The notes under the pieces were generated by a model that had not been told where the DNA came from, did no database searches, and saw nothing but the letters and a program-made list of their open reading frames with translations. Made by a program: the position numbers and the translations under genes. Below are positions 44,531 through 56,647 of a stretch of 64,000 bases of DNA, in pieces (position 1 is the stretch's first letter; each line of letters starts with the position of its first letter). The stretch spans positions 34,378,664 to 34,442,663 of the forward strand of contig NC_084768.1 in the NCBI RefSeq assembly GCF_028858725.1. The letters run 5' to 3'. Source of the DNA: Colius striatus. Taxonomy: Eukaryota > Chordata > Aves > Coliiformes > Coliidae.

Positions 44531-44773
44531 CGGTGGGGCTGCCGGAGTTGATGATGCACAGCACCCGTGTGCAGCAGTGCCGGCGGCCCTCGGCCAGCGC
44601 CCGCCGCAGCTCACTCAGCGCCAGTGCCCAGCAGCGTTCGTCGTCCAGGTAGTAGCCGAGCTGCACGGCCCCCAGCTCGGCGATGGTGGCCGAGTACAGC
44701 GGGTACTGCAGGATGGGCATCAGCACCGCGTGCGAGAGGGCGCCGAGCCCGTCACCAGCAGCTTCAGGATTGT
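44531..44773 (-). pseudogene. GPT: GPT internal exon, copy 4, 1-bp deletion
   Basis: This copy is 243 bp instead of 244. One C is missing in the CACCCGCG context at about 44724-44727, near the 5' end in transcript direction, so ACRTRV-type reading is lost and the frame shifts soon after TILKLL. A C-to-G change lies nearby (GCGCCGAGCCC). It also has the NSGSP form of the motif and CCTRV. Its flanks correspond to copy 1 at 1423, so it is the unit 2 counterpart of that exon. The splice sites are retained. Confidence 0.88.
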
Positions 44774-44774
44774 C

Positions 44775-46364
44775 TGAGGGCACAGGCATGGCATGATGGG
44801 GGGCGACGGGGGGCTGCGGACACGATGGGGGGGGACACGAGGATGGTGAGGGGAGAAGGGGATGGTGAGGGGACACGGGGATTGTGGAGGGGAGAAGGGG
44901 GTGGGGAGGGGACACGGGGGAGATGAGGGGACATCGAGATGGTGAGGGAACATGGGGCTGGTGAGGGAACACGGGGCTGGTGAGGGAACACGGGGGTTTT
45001 GGAGGGGAGAAGGGGGTGGTGAGGGGACACAGGGATGGTGAGGGGAAAACGGGGTTGGTGAGGGGACAGGGGGTGGTGAGGGTAAAAGGGTTGGTGAGGG
45101 GACACAGGGGTGGTGAGGGGAAAATGGGTTAGTGAGGGGACACGGGGGGGCGTGAGGGGACATGGGGGGGTGAGGGGACACGGGGACGGTGAAGGGAGTA
45201 GGGGATAGTGAGGGGACACAGGGGTGGTGAGGGGAGAAGGGGATGGTGAGGGGACACGGGGGGGGTGAGGGGAAAAGGGGCTCGTGAGGGGCCACGGGGC
45301 AGTTGAGGGGACACGGGGGTGGTGAGGGGAGAAGGGGAAGGTGAGGGGACAAGGGGGTGGTGAGGGGACATTTGGCAGGTGAGGGGACACGGGGGTCGTG
45401 AGGGGTCACGGGGCTGGTGAGGGGACACGGCGGGTTGAGGGGACACGGGGATGGTGAGGGGACACGGGGATGGTGAGGGGAGAAGGGGGTGGTGAGGGGA
45501 CACGGCGGGGGTGAGGGGACACTGGGATGGTGAGGGGACACTGGGGTGGTGAATGGATACGGGGATGGTGAATGGACACGGGGATGGTGAGGGGACAATG
45601 GGATGGTGACGGGTACAGTGTGGGCACAGGGATGGTGAGGGGACATGGGACTGGTGAGGGGACACAGCGGGTGGTGAGGGGACACGGGGGTTGGTGAGGG
45701 GAGATGGGGATGGTGAGGGGAGAACGGGGTGGTGAGGGGACACGGGGATGGTTAGGGGACAAGGGGATAGTGAGAGGACACAAAGGTGTGGGCACAGGGA
45801 TTGTGAGGGGCACAGTGTGGGCACAGGGATGGTGAGGGGACATGGTATGGGCACAGGGATGTTGTGGAGCACGGTGTGAGCACAGGGATGGTGTGGGACA
45901 CTGTACATGGACAATGAGGGGACATTGTGTGGGCATAGGGACGGTGTGGGGACACAGTGTGGGCACAGGGATGGTGAGGGACATGGTGTCAGCACAGGGA
46001 TCATGAGGGGACATGGTGTGGGCACATGGATGGTGAGGGGACACAGTGTGGGCATAGGTAAGGTGGGGGGACACGGTGTGGGCACAGGGACAATGAGGGG
46101 ACACGGTGTGGGTACAGGGATGGTGAGGGGACACGGTGTGGGCACAGGGACTGCATCGGACATGGTGTGGGCATAAGGATGGTGTGGGACAAGGTGTGGG
46201 CACAGTGATGGTGTGGGACACGATGTGCGCACAAGGATGATGTGGGACACGGTGTGGGCACAGGGATGGTGAGGGGCACAGTGTTGGCACAGGGAAAATA
46301 AGGGAAGACAATGTGGGCACAGGGATGGTGAGGGGACATGATGTGGGCACAGGAACAATGAGGG
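44775..46364. repeat. Minisatellite B right of GPT exon copy 4
   Basis: Counterpart of 1668-3310 with small block indels. Confidence 0.94.
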
Positions 46365-49012
46365 TCCCATCCCAGTCTCATCCCACCCCTGCAGTCCCAT
46401 CCCAATCCTATGCCATCCCACCCCTGAGGTCCCACCCCTGGGGTGCCATCCCATCCCAACCCTGGGGTCCCATCCAGTCCCATCCCATCCCACCCCTGGG
46501 GTCCGATCCCATCCCTAGGGACCCATCCCACCCCTGGGGTCCAATCCAGTCCCATCCCACCACTGGGTTCCCATCCCATCCCACCCCTGGGGTCCAATCA
46601 GGTCCCATCCCACCCCTGGGGTCCCATCCCATCCCACCCCTGGGGACTCATCCCACCCCTGGGGTCGCATCCAATCCCAACCCTGGGGTCCCATCCCATC
46701 CCACCATTGGGGTCCCATAGCACCCCTGAAGTCCCATCCCACCCCTGGGGTCCCATCCCATCCCACCCCTGGGGTCCCATCCCACCCCACCCCTGGATAC
46801 TCATCCCACCCCTGGGGTCCCATCCCATCCCACCCCTGGGGTCCCATCCCACCCCTGGGGTCCCATCCTACCTCACCCCTGGGGACTCATCCCACCCCTG
46901 GGGTCCCATCCCATCCTACCCCTGGGTCCAATCCAGTCCCATCCCATCCCACCCCTGGGGTCCCATCCCACCCCACCCCTTGGGACCCATCCCAACCCTA
47001 GGGTCCCATCCCAACCCATCCCATCCCACCCCTTCGGTCCCATCCTATCCCAACCCTGAGGTTCCATCCAGTCCCATTCCATCCCACCCCTGGGGTCCCA
47101 TCCCATCCCACCCCTGGGGTCCCATCCCACCCCTGGGGTCCCATCCCACCCCTAAGTTCCCATCCCTGGGGTCCAATCCCAACCTCCGGGTCCCATCCCA
47201 CCCCTGGCTCCCACCCCTGGGGTCCCGTCCCAGTCTCATCCCACCCCTGGAGTCCCATCGCAGTCCTATCCCATCCCACATCTGAGGTCCCACCCCTGGG
47301 GTCCCATCACATCCCAACCCTTGGGTCCAATCAAGTCCCATCCCATCCCATTCGATCCCAACCCTGGGGTCCCATCCCATTCCATCCCATCCCACCCTGG
47401 GGTCCCATCCCACCCCTGGGGTCCCATCCAGTCCCATCCCAATCCTGGGGTCCCATCCCATCCCTGAACTCCCATCCTTGGGGTCCCATCCCAACCTCAG
47501 GGTCCCATCCCAGTGTCATCCCACCCCTGGAGTCCCATCCCAGTCCTATCCCATCCCACCTCTGAGGTCCCACCCCTGGGGTCCCATCCCAACCCTGGGG
47601 TCCCATCCAGTCCTATCCCATCCCATCCCACCCCTGGGGTGCCATCCAGTCCCATCCCAACCCTGGGGTCCCATCCCACCCGTGAAGTCCCATCCCTGGG
47701 GTCCCATCCCAACCTCAGGGTCCCATCCCAGTGCTATCCCACCCCTGAGGTCCCACCCCTGGGGTCCCATCCCATCCCACCCCTGGGGACTCATCCCACC
47801 CCTGGGGTCGCATCCAATCCCAACCCTGGGGTCCCATCCCATCCCACCATTGGGGTCCCATAGCACCCCTGAAGTCCCATCCCACCCCTGGGGTCCCATC
47901 CCACCCCACCCCTGGGGTCCCATCCCACCCCACCCCTGGATACTCATCCCACCCCTGGGGTCCCATCCCATCCCACCCCTGGGGTCCCATCCCACCCCTG
48001 GGGTCCCATCCTACCTCACCCCTGGGGACTCATCCCACCCCTGGGGTCCCATCCCATCCTACCCCTGGGTCCAATCCAGTCCCATCCCATCCCACCCCTG
48101 GGGTCCCATCCCACCCCACCCCTTGGGACCCATCCCAACCCTAGGGTCCCATCCCAACCCATCCCATCCCACCCCTTCGGTCCCATCCTATCCCAACCCT
48201 GAGGTTCCATCCAGTCCCATTCCATCCCACCCCTGGGGTCCCATCCCATCCCACCCCTGGGGTCCCATCCCACCCCTGGGGTCCCATCCCACCCCTAAGT
48301 TCCCATCCCTGGGGTCCAATCCCAACCTCCGGGTCCCATCCCACCCCTGGCTCCCACCCCTGGGGTCCCGTCCCAGTCTCATCCCACCCCTGGAGTCCCA
48401 TCGCAGTCCTATCCCATCCCACATCTGAGGTCCCACCCCTGGGGTCCCATCACATGCCAACCCTTGGGTCCAATCAAGTCCCATCCTATCCCATTCGATC
48501 CCAACCCTGGGGTCCCATCCCATTCCATCCCATCCCACCCTGGGGTCCCATCCCACCCCTGGGGTCCCATCCAGTCCCATCCCAATCCTGGGGTCCCATC
48601 CCATCCCTGAACTCCCATCCTTGGGGTCCCATCCCAACCTCAGGGTCCCATCCCAGTGTCATCCCACCCCTGGAGTCCCATCCCAGTCCTATCCCATCCC
48701 ACCTCTGAGGTCCCACCCCTGGGGTCCCATCCCAACCCTGGGGTCCCATCCAGTCCTATCCCATCCCATCCCACCCCTGGGGTGCCATCCAGTCCCATCC
48801 CAACCCTGGGGTCCCATCCCACCCGTGAAGTCCCATCCCTGGGGTCCCATCCCAACCTCAGGGTCCCATCCCAGTGCTATCCCACCCCTGAGGTCCCACC
48901 CCTGGGGTCCCATCCCATCCCACCCCTGGGGTCCCATTCCATCCCACCCCTGGGGTCCCATCCCATCCCACCCCTGGGGATCCATCCCACTCCTGGGGTC
49001 CCGTCCCAGCCC
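46365..49012. repeat. Minisatellite A with 1143-bp higher-order duplication
   Basis: Sequence from about 46.7 kb repeats at an exact 1143-bp offset through about 48.8 kb. The unit 1 counterpart (3311-4960) has it once. Confidence 0.93.
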
Positions 49013-49029
49013 TTGGTGCCGCAGGGTAC

Positions 49030-49273
49030 CGGTGGGGCTGCCGGAGTTGATGATGCACAGCACCCGTGGGCAGCAGTGCCGGCGGCCCTCGGCCAGCGCC
49101 CGCCGCAGCTCACTCAGCGCCAGTGCCCAGCAGCGTTCGTCGTCCAGGTAGTAGCCGAGCTGCACGGCCCCCAGCTCGGCGATGGTGGCCGAGTACAGCG
49201 GGTACTGCAGGATGGGCATCAGCACCCGCGTGCGAGAGGGCGCCCAGCCCGTCACCAGCAGCTTCAGGATTGT
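49030..49273 (-). CDS. GPT: GPT internal exon, copy 5, altered NPGNP motif
   Basis: This is a full-length 244-bp copy with AG acceptor, gtaccc donor and an open frame. It has CCPRV like copies 1 and 2 but IINSGSPT like copies 3 and 4, a mosaic that suggests exchange among copies. Position and flanks make it the counterpart of copy 2 (4973), which lost its acceptor. Earlier GPT exons, those before TILKLL, should lie to the right, but none was recognised between here and C8orf82 at 54.3 kb. Confidence 0.91.
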
Positions 49274-49274
49274 C

Positions 49275-51390
49275 TGAGGGCACAGGCATGGCATGATGGG
49301 GGGCGACGGGGGGCTGCGGACACGATGGGGGGGGACACGGGGATGGTGAGGGGAGAAGGGGATGGTGCGGGGAGAAGGGGATGGTGAGAGGACACAATGG
49401 TGAGGGCACAGGGACGGTGAGGGGACACGGTGTGGGCACAGGGATGGTGTGGGGAACAGTGTGGGCATAGGGCTGGTGAGGGGAGACGGGGATGGTGAGG
49501 GGACATGGGGCTGGTGAGGGGAGAAGGGGCTGGTGATGGGATACGGGGGTGGTGACGGGAGAAGGGGCTGGTGAGGGGACATGGGGATGGTGAGGGGGCA
49601 CGCGACGGTGAGGGGAGAAGGGAACGGTGAGGGGAGAATGGGACGGTGAGGGGACACGGGGACGGTGAGGGGACACGGGAGTGGTGAGGGGACACGGGAG
49701 TGGTGAGGGGAGAAGGGGTTTCTGAGGGGATATGGGGGGGGGGTGAGGGAACATGGGGATGGTGAGGGGGCACGGCGACGGTGAGGGGACACAGGGGTGG
49801 TGGGGGGACAAGGGGGTGGTGAGGGGAGAAGGGGCTGGTGAGGGGATACGGGGGGGGTGAGGGGACATGGCGACGGTGAGAGGAGAAGGGGACGGTGAGG
49901 GGACACGGGGGGGTGAGGGGATAAGGGGTTGGTGATAGGAGAAGGGGGTGGTGAGGTGACATTGGGATGGTGAGGGGAGAAAGGGGTGGTGAGGGGAAAC
50001 GGGGCTGGTGAGGGGACACAGGGGTTGTGAGGGGAGAAAGGGGTGCTGAGGGGACACGAGGTGTGTGAGGGGACACGGGGGTGGTGAGGGGAGAAGGGGA
50101 TGGTCAGGGGTCACGGGGCTGGTGAGGGGACACGGGGGGTTGAGGGGACACGGCGGGGGTGAGGGGACATGGGGATGTTGAGGGGACACGGGGCTGGTGA
50201 GGGGACACGGGGGGTTGAGGGGACACGGCGGGGGTGAGGGGACATGGGGATGTTGAGGGGACACGGGGATGGTGAGGGGACACCAGGATGGTGAGGGGAG
50301 AAGGGGGATGGTGATGGGAGAAGGGGAAGGTGAGAAGACACGGGGAGGGTGAGGAGATACGGGGGTTGTGAGGAGAGAAGGGGGTGGTGATGGGAGAAGA
50401 GGTTTCTGAGGGGACACGGGGGCGGTGAGGGGACACGGGGGTGGTGAGGGGAGAAGGCGATGGTGAGGGGGACACGGGGACAGTGAGTGGACACGGGGGT
50501 TGTTAGGGGACACGGGGGTGGTGAGGGGAGAAGAGGTTTCTGAGAGGACACGGGGGGGGGTGAAGGGATACAGGGGCGGTGAGGGGACATGGGGGTGGTG
50601 AGGGGACACGGGGGGGTGAGGGGAGAAGGAGTTGCTGAGGGGACATGGGGCTGGTGAGGGGACACGGGGGGGGTGATTGGATAGGGGGGGTGGTGAGGGG
50701 AGAAGGGGGTGGTGAGGGGACACGGGGGGGGTGAGGGGACACGGGGGTGGTGACGAGAGAAGGGGGTGGTGATGGGACACGGGGAGGGTGAGGGGAGAAG
50801 GGGGTGGTGATGGGACACGGGGAGGGTGAGGGGAGAAGGGGGGTGGTGATGGGAGAAGGGGTTTCTGAGGGGATACATGGGGGGGTCAGGGGACACGGGG
50901 GCGGTGAGTGGACATGGGGGAGGTGAGGGGACACGGGTGTGGTGATGGGACACGGGGGGGGTGAGGGGACACGTGGGTGGTGAGGGGAAAAGGCGATGGT
51001 GAGGGGACCAGGAGGTGGTGAGGGGACATGGGAGGGGTGAGTGGACACGGGGATGGTGAGGGGAGGAGGGGATGGTGAGGGGAGAAAGGGATGGTAAGGG
51101 GACACGGGGGTGGTGAGGGGACACGGGGATGTTGAGGGGAGAATGGGATTGTGAGGGGACACGGGGGTGGTGAGGGTAGAAGGGGATGGTGAGGCGACAC
51201 CGGTATGGTGAGAGGATAAGGGGATGGTGAGGGGAGAACGGGATGGTTAGGGGACACGGGGGTGGTGAGGGGAGAAGGGGATATTGAGGGGACATGGGGC
51301 TGGTGAGGGGACGGGGGGGGGGTGAGGGGAGAAGAGGATGGTGAGGGGAGAAGTGGATGGTGTGGGGACACGGGAATGGTGAGAGGAGAA
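49275..51390. repeat. Minisatellite B right of GPT exon copy 5
   Basis: Counterpart of 5218-6240, expanded about twofold with AGAAGGGGTTTCTGAGGGGA-type units. Confidence 0.94.
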
Positions 51391-51590
51391 GAATAATGCT
51401 TTTCCCAAGTGCCTTCAGGTGACATGGGACGGTGAGGGTGGGGGGCACCCACAGGGGAGGGGGCACCCCAGGAGCACCCATGGGTGGGGAGGGGGTGGGG
51501 TGGGACAGGACACCCATCAGAGTCCAGAGATGTATAAAGAGAGTTATTAATTAGAAGCCCCTAATTATCAATCCAGATGCTGATTTCTCC
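51391..51590. other. Unique island between minisatellites B and C, unit 2
   Basis: Counterpart of 6241-6440. No gene seen. Confidence 0.5.
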
Positions 51591-52255
51591 TCGGGGTTGG
51601 GGGGGCCATGGAGGGGGAAGGGGGGGGGTCCCCAAAGTGGAGGGTCTTCAAGGTGGGTGTCACAAGGAAGGGGGTCCCCAAAGTGGTGGGTGTCCCCAGG
51701 GGAGGGGTCCCCAAAGTGGGAGTTCTTAAGGTGGGAAGGGTCCCCAAAGTTGAGGGGGATGTCTCCAAGGTGGAAGGGGGGGGGGGGGGGTCACTGAATG
51801 GGAGGGTGTCCTTAAGGTGAGGGGTCCCCAAAGTGAAGGGAGGCGTCCCCAAAGTGGGAGTCCTTGAGGTGGGGGGGGGTCCCCAAAGTTGAGGGGGATG
51901 TCTCCAAGGTGGAAGGGGGGGGGGGGTCACTGAATGGGAGGGTGTCCTTAAGGTGAGGGGTCCCCAAAGTGAAGGGAGGCGTCCCCAAAGTGGGAGTCCT
52001 TGAGGTGGGGGGGGGTCCCCAAGGTGGGTGTCACTAAGGTGGGGGTGTCCCCAAAGTAGGGAGGGAGGGTCCCCAGGGTGAGAGGGGATCCCCAAGATGG
52101 GTGTCCCCAGGGGGAGGGGAGGTCCTCAAGGTGGGTCACCGAGGTGGGGGGGGTCCCCAAGGCGCAGGGTGTCCCCAGGGTGAGGGGGGGTCCCCAAGGC
52201 GCAGGGGGTCCCCGAGGTGGATGTCACAGGGTGAGGGGGGTCCCGGGGTGGGGGG
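51591..52255. repeat. Minisatellite C, unit 2
   Basis: GGTCCCCAAAGTGGGAG repeat with one roughly 120-bp block present twice (about 51765 and 51885) against once in unit 1. Confidence 0.88.
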
Positions 52256-52468
52256 ACCCCCAGCGCTACCTCCCAGCTCTGCTCACTGCCAGGCGTGGGG
52301 AGGAGGGGGCACAGGGGGAGAGTGGGGGGTGACACCGGTGTGTGGGGGGGTCCCCCAGGGCCGGGAGGGGTCCCCACTTCCTCTGTTCCCATTTAACCCT
52401 TCACCCCCTCAGCTTTTGTATTTCCCCTCTCTCTTTTTCCCCTTTTTCCCCCTTTTTTTCCGTTTCAG

Positions 52469-52670
52469 CCTTTTATTTATTATGAAGCCGACTCCGAGCA
52501 TCTCCCCGAGCCCCCCCACCCCCGCGGCTGTGGGACCCTCCCCGCGCGTGGGCCGGGGGCGTGGGGGGGGGGGGGGGGATCCAGATTGGGGGGAGGGGTC
52601 CAGAGGCACCACCCCCCCGCCCCTCCCCCCACGGCGTGTGAATAAAAAGCGTCTGGCTGGTGCTGCTCGT
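52469..52670 (+). other. Candidate terminal exon with poly(A) signal, unit 2
   Basis: This is the counterpart of 7161. It has the same pyrimidine tract and CCGTTTCAG acceptor, the same PFIYYEADSEHLPEPPHP frame, and AATAAA at 52641-52646. The product is not recognised. Confidence 0.4.
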
Positions 52671-52684
52671 TCCCTCTGGAGCCC

Positions 52685-53660
52685 GTCAGTGGGGGGCTAC
52701 GGGGGGCTATATGGGCTATGGGGGGCTATATGGGCTATAAGGGGGCTATGAGGGGCTGTAGGGGCTATGCTGAGGCTATGGGGGGCTACCAAGATACTAT
52801 GGAGGCTATGAGGAGGCTATGGGGGGCTATGAGGGGGATATGAGGAGGCTATGGGGGGCTATATGGGCTATAAGGAGGCTATGGGGGGCTATAGGGGCTA
52901 TGAAGGGGTTATAGGGGATATGAAGGGGCTATATGGGCTATGGGGGGCTATATGGGCTATAGGGGCTATGAGGATGCTATGGGGGCTATGGGAGCTATGA
53001 GGGGTTTATAGGGGCTATGAAGAGACTATGGGGGGCTATGAGGGGGCTATAGGGGCTATGAGGATGCTATGGGGGCTATAGGGGCTATGGGGGGCTATGA
53101 AGGGGCTATAGGGACTATGAGAAGGCTGTGGGGGGCTATGAAGGGGCTATAGGGACTATGAGAAGGCTATGGGGGGCTATGAAGGGGCTATAGGGACTAT
53201 GAGAAGGCTATGGGGGGCTATGAGGAGGCTATAGGGGCTATGAGAAGGCTATGGGGGGATATATATGGTGTCTATAGGCTTCGGGGATGCCTATAGGGAT
53301 ATATGTGGGTGCCTACAGAGTTATGGGGGTGTCTGTATGGTCATGTGTGTGTCTATAGGGATACGTGTGTGTGTGTCAGTAGGGTTATGGGGGTGTCTAT
53401 AGGGATATATGTGGGTGCCTATATGGTTATGGGGGATGCCTATAGGGATCTATGGGGGTGTCTATAGGGTTAAGGGGGTGTCTGTAAGGTTATGGGGGTG
53501 TCTCTAGGGGTACGTAGGAGTGTCAGTAGGGTTATGGGGGTGTCTGTAGGGATATATGTGGGTGTCTATAGGGTTAAGGGGGTGTCTGTATGAGTGTCAG
53601 TAGGGTTATGGGATGTCTCTAGGGATATATGTGGGTGTCTATAGGGTTAAAGGGGTGTCT
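52685..53660. repeat. Minisatellite D, unit 2
   Basis: Counterpart of 7380-8370 (GGGGCTATGAGGAGGCTAT, then GTGTCTATAGGGATATAT units). Confidence 0.92.
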
Positions 53661-54225
53661 GTAAGGATCCGAGAGGATCCCCAATGGATCCTGGGCAGAA
53701 CCCCCCAAAAAAAAGACCTCAACGGACCCAGGACAGAGGCTGGATGGATGCCGGATGGATCCCAACCGGATCCCAGCACAGAACCCAAACAGATCCTGGA
53801 CAGTCTCCCCCAAAAAGACCTAAATGGACCCAGAGCAGAGGCTGGATGGATCCCAAATGGATCCCAGCCCAGAGACAAAACAGATCCTGGACAACCCCCC
53901 CCCAAAAAGACCCTAAATGGACCCAGGACACAACCTGGATGGATCCCAGCCCAGAGACAAAACAGATCCTGCACAACCCCCGCCCCCCAAAAGACCCTAA
54001 ATGGACCCAGGGCAGAGCCTGGATGGATCCCAGACAAACCCCCCCCTCCCCAAAAGGCTCTAAATGGACCCAGGACACAACCTGGATGGATCCCAGCCCA
54101 GAGACAAAACGGATCCTGGACAAAACCCCCATGAAAAGACTGTAAATGGACCCAGGGCAGAGCCTGGATGGCCCCTGGATGGATCCCAGATGGCCCCTGG
54201 ATGGATCCCAGCCAGATCCCATTTG
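53661..54225. repeat. Minisatellite E, unit 2
   Basis: Counterpart of 8371-8835 with one to two extra 75-bp units. Confidence 0.88.
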
Positions 54226-54276
54226 GCCCTTGCACCTGCTTTGGGATTTTGAGGCTTTTCCCCTTTTTTTCTGCAG

Positions 54277-54325
54277 CTTTTCCTGGATGACACCAAAGTG
54301 AAGAACTTCATCACTTGCTTCAAAG
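54277..54325 (+). CDS. C8orf82: C8orf82-like (UPF0598) exon 2, unit 2
   Basis: This is the counterpart of the exon at 8880. It encodes LFLDDTKVKNFITCFK plus one base, with one silent change (CTG for CTC). The acceptor ctgcag and donor AAAG/gtactg are retained. Exon 1 was not found in this unit either. Confidence 0.9.
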
Positions 54326-54331
54326 GTACTG

Positions 54332-54930
54332 GGATCCCCCCAAAAGCCCCCCAAATCCTCCCCCTCAAAAATGACCCCTCAAAATGCCCCCAAAACCCAA
54401 AATCCTCCCAAAATTATCCCCCAGATCCTCTCTGACCCCTTCCAAAGACCCAAATCCCACCCTAAAACCCCCACAAATAAGCCTCCCAAATCCCCCCAAA
54501 AAACCAAACCCCAACTCCCCCCGACCTCAAAAGCCCCCAAATCCCAACAATCCCCCTCAAATCCCCCCAGAGCATCCCAAAACCTCCCAAATCCCCCCCA
54601 AAAAGCCTCCAAATTCTCTCCAACCCCCCAAAAAATGTCAAAATCCACCCAAACCCCCCAAAATATCCCCCCAAACAATCCCCAAAGTCTCCAAATCCCC
54701 TCAAATCACCCCAAAAAACACAAAAGCCCCCCAGAAACCCCCAAATCCTCTCCAGCCCCCCCAAAATAAATCCCCCGAAAATCCCCAAAGCCCCCAAATC
54801 ACCCCCAAAAAAACCCCAAATCCCCTCCAACTCTCTCCAAAAGCAATCAAAATCCCCCCAACCCCCCCAAATCTCCTCAGAACCCCTCCAAAAAACCAAA
54901 TCACCCCAAAATCCCTCCTCCCCATCACCA
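54332..54930. repeat. C/A-rich repeat F, unit 2
   Basis: Counterpart of 8935-9525. Confidence 0.88.
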
Positions 54931-54934
54931 TTCA

Positions 54935-56140
54935 GTAGCGTTTTAGCCTTAATTAGGGTCTTTAATTAGAGACTCATCTTTATTTGGGGTCTCATCTGTA
55001 TTGGGGGGGCTGTGGGGTGGGGAGAAGATACTCTCATCCCCTTCATGGCCTTCGTAGGTGCCAAAACATCCTCCTCTCAACCTAATTTGCATATTAATCA
55101 CCACCTTAATTAACCACTTCCTGCCCTTAATTGCTCCCAGGCACTTGGTAACACTGATCCCTACTCCCCCTCCCCCCCCCCCCCCCAACCTCCCTCAGCC
55201 CCTTCAAATCGCTTTCCCATTAAGAAACACCCCCCTTTCTCCGGTGTTAATTAGGGGAGGGTTAATTAACGAGGGTGTGAGATTAATTAACGTTGCCTTC
55301 CTCACTCACCTGGAGCTGAACCCTGGCAGCCTCTATGGGAGGGTTCATTATGGAGAATTGGGGGTTAGTTAGGAGGGTTGGGGTTAATTAGGAGGGTGGA
55401 AGTTAATTAGGAGGTTTAGGGGTTGATTAGTGGGGTTACTTAGGGTCCATCCTGGCAGGTATCACCTTCCTCTTCCTCACTCCCTTAGCAGTGGTTGTTC
55501 TGAGCAGGTTTAATCATGAGAGGACTGAGGGTTGGAGGTTAATTAGGAGGGTTGGGGTTAATTAAGAGCACTGGGGGTTAATTGTGGGAAGGGGTTATCC
55601 CAGCAGACGTTGCCTTTCACATCTTCTTCTTCCTCACCCTCCCTTAGAATCGCAGTGGTTGTTTTGAGGGGGTTAACCATGGGGGGACTGGGGGTTAGTT
55701 AGGGGCGTTGGAGGTTAATTAGGGGGATTGGAGGTTAATTAGGAGCACAGGGAGTTAATTCAGGGAAGGGGTTAATGATGGTTTATCCCAGCAGACGTTG
55801 CCTTCCTCCTCCTCATCTTCTTCCTCACCCTCCCTTAGAACCGCAGTTGTTCCAAGTGGGTTAATCATGGGGACACTGGGGGTTAGTTAGGGGGGCTGGA
55901 GGTTAATTAGGAGGGTTGGAGGTTAATTAGGAGCACACGGAGTTAATTGTGGGAAGGGGTTAATGATGGTTTATCCCAGCAGACGTTGCCTTCCTCCTCC
56001 TCCTCTTCTTCCTCACCCTCCCTTCGCAGCCCCGCAGCGGCCGTTCCCAGCGGGCTAACCACGAGCGGCGATGCGGCTTAATTAAAAGGGGGGGCTGTTA
56101 ATTAAGGAGAGGCGCGGGTTAATGAGGGTCCATCCCGGCA
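54935..56140. repeat. TTAATTA-rich repeat G in C8orf82 intron 2, unit 2
   Basis: Counterpart of 9526-10800. The poly-C stretch (about 55164-55186) is much shorter than in unit 1. Confidence 0.88.
55285..56070 (+). repeat. Five degenerate copies of the C8orf82 exon 3 start, unit 2
   Basis: The same decoy series as in unit 1 lies at about 55285, 55446, 55598, 55783 and 55965 onward, before the true exon at 56142. Spacing differs slightly by small indels. Confidence 0.8.
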
Positions 56141-56141
56141 G

Positions 56142-56647
56142 ACGTGACCTTCCTCACGTTCTTCTTCACGCGGCTGGAGCGGAACCGCAGCGGCCGCTAC
56201 GAGCGCGAATTCCCGTTCGTGTCCCGCTGCGGCGCGGAGCGCAACCTCCTGCGCTGCGAGCACAGACCCATCGTCTTCACCCGCCTCCTGCCCCCGGACG
56301 CCTCCTCCTCAGCCTCCTCCTGCTCCCGCCGCGCCGTGCTGTCGTTCTGCGGCGGCGGGGAGCGGCTGGCCGTGCCGTTCCGGCCCGAGGCGCTGGTGAT
56401 GCTGCCGGAGAACGGGCGCTTGTACCACCCGGCGCCGGGCCGGGCGGGGGGCGCGGGGCCGGTGCGCTCAGCGCTGGCTCTGGAGTGGGGGTCCCGCTTG
56501 GAGTACGAGCAGGGGCCGGAGCAGCCCCCGACTCACTTTTGGTGGGAGGGGAAGAGGTATCGGCTCACGGGGGAGCTGGTGCAGCTGCTGCGGGGAGGGG
56601 AAGGGGCGGGGGAGGCGGAGAGCGGCGGAGCCGCGGGGCGGGGGTGA
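56142..56647 (+). CDS. C8orf82: C8orf82-like (UPF0598) last coding exon, unit 2
   Basis: This is the counterpart of the exon at 10804, with the same 506-bp length and the same stop. It begins DVTFLTFFFTRLERNRSGRY after cccggcag. The only amino-acid change seen is Phe for Leu in AVPFRPEAL, and Phe is also the human residue. The frame is intact. The strong conservation contrasts with the broken LRRC14 and GPT exons around it. The function of UPF0598 proteins is unknown. Confidence 0.95.

Noticed and set aside
52250-54270. Earlier GPT exons or C8orf82 exon 1 in the region between GPT copy 5 and C8orf82 of unit 2
   Set aside because: No segment matching the GPT N-terminal half or an EYFYY-type C8orf82 exon 1 was found in either strand. 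The interval is minisatellite plus the candidate terminal exon.
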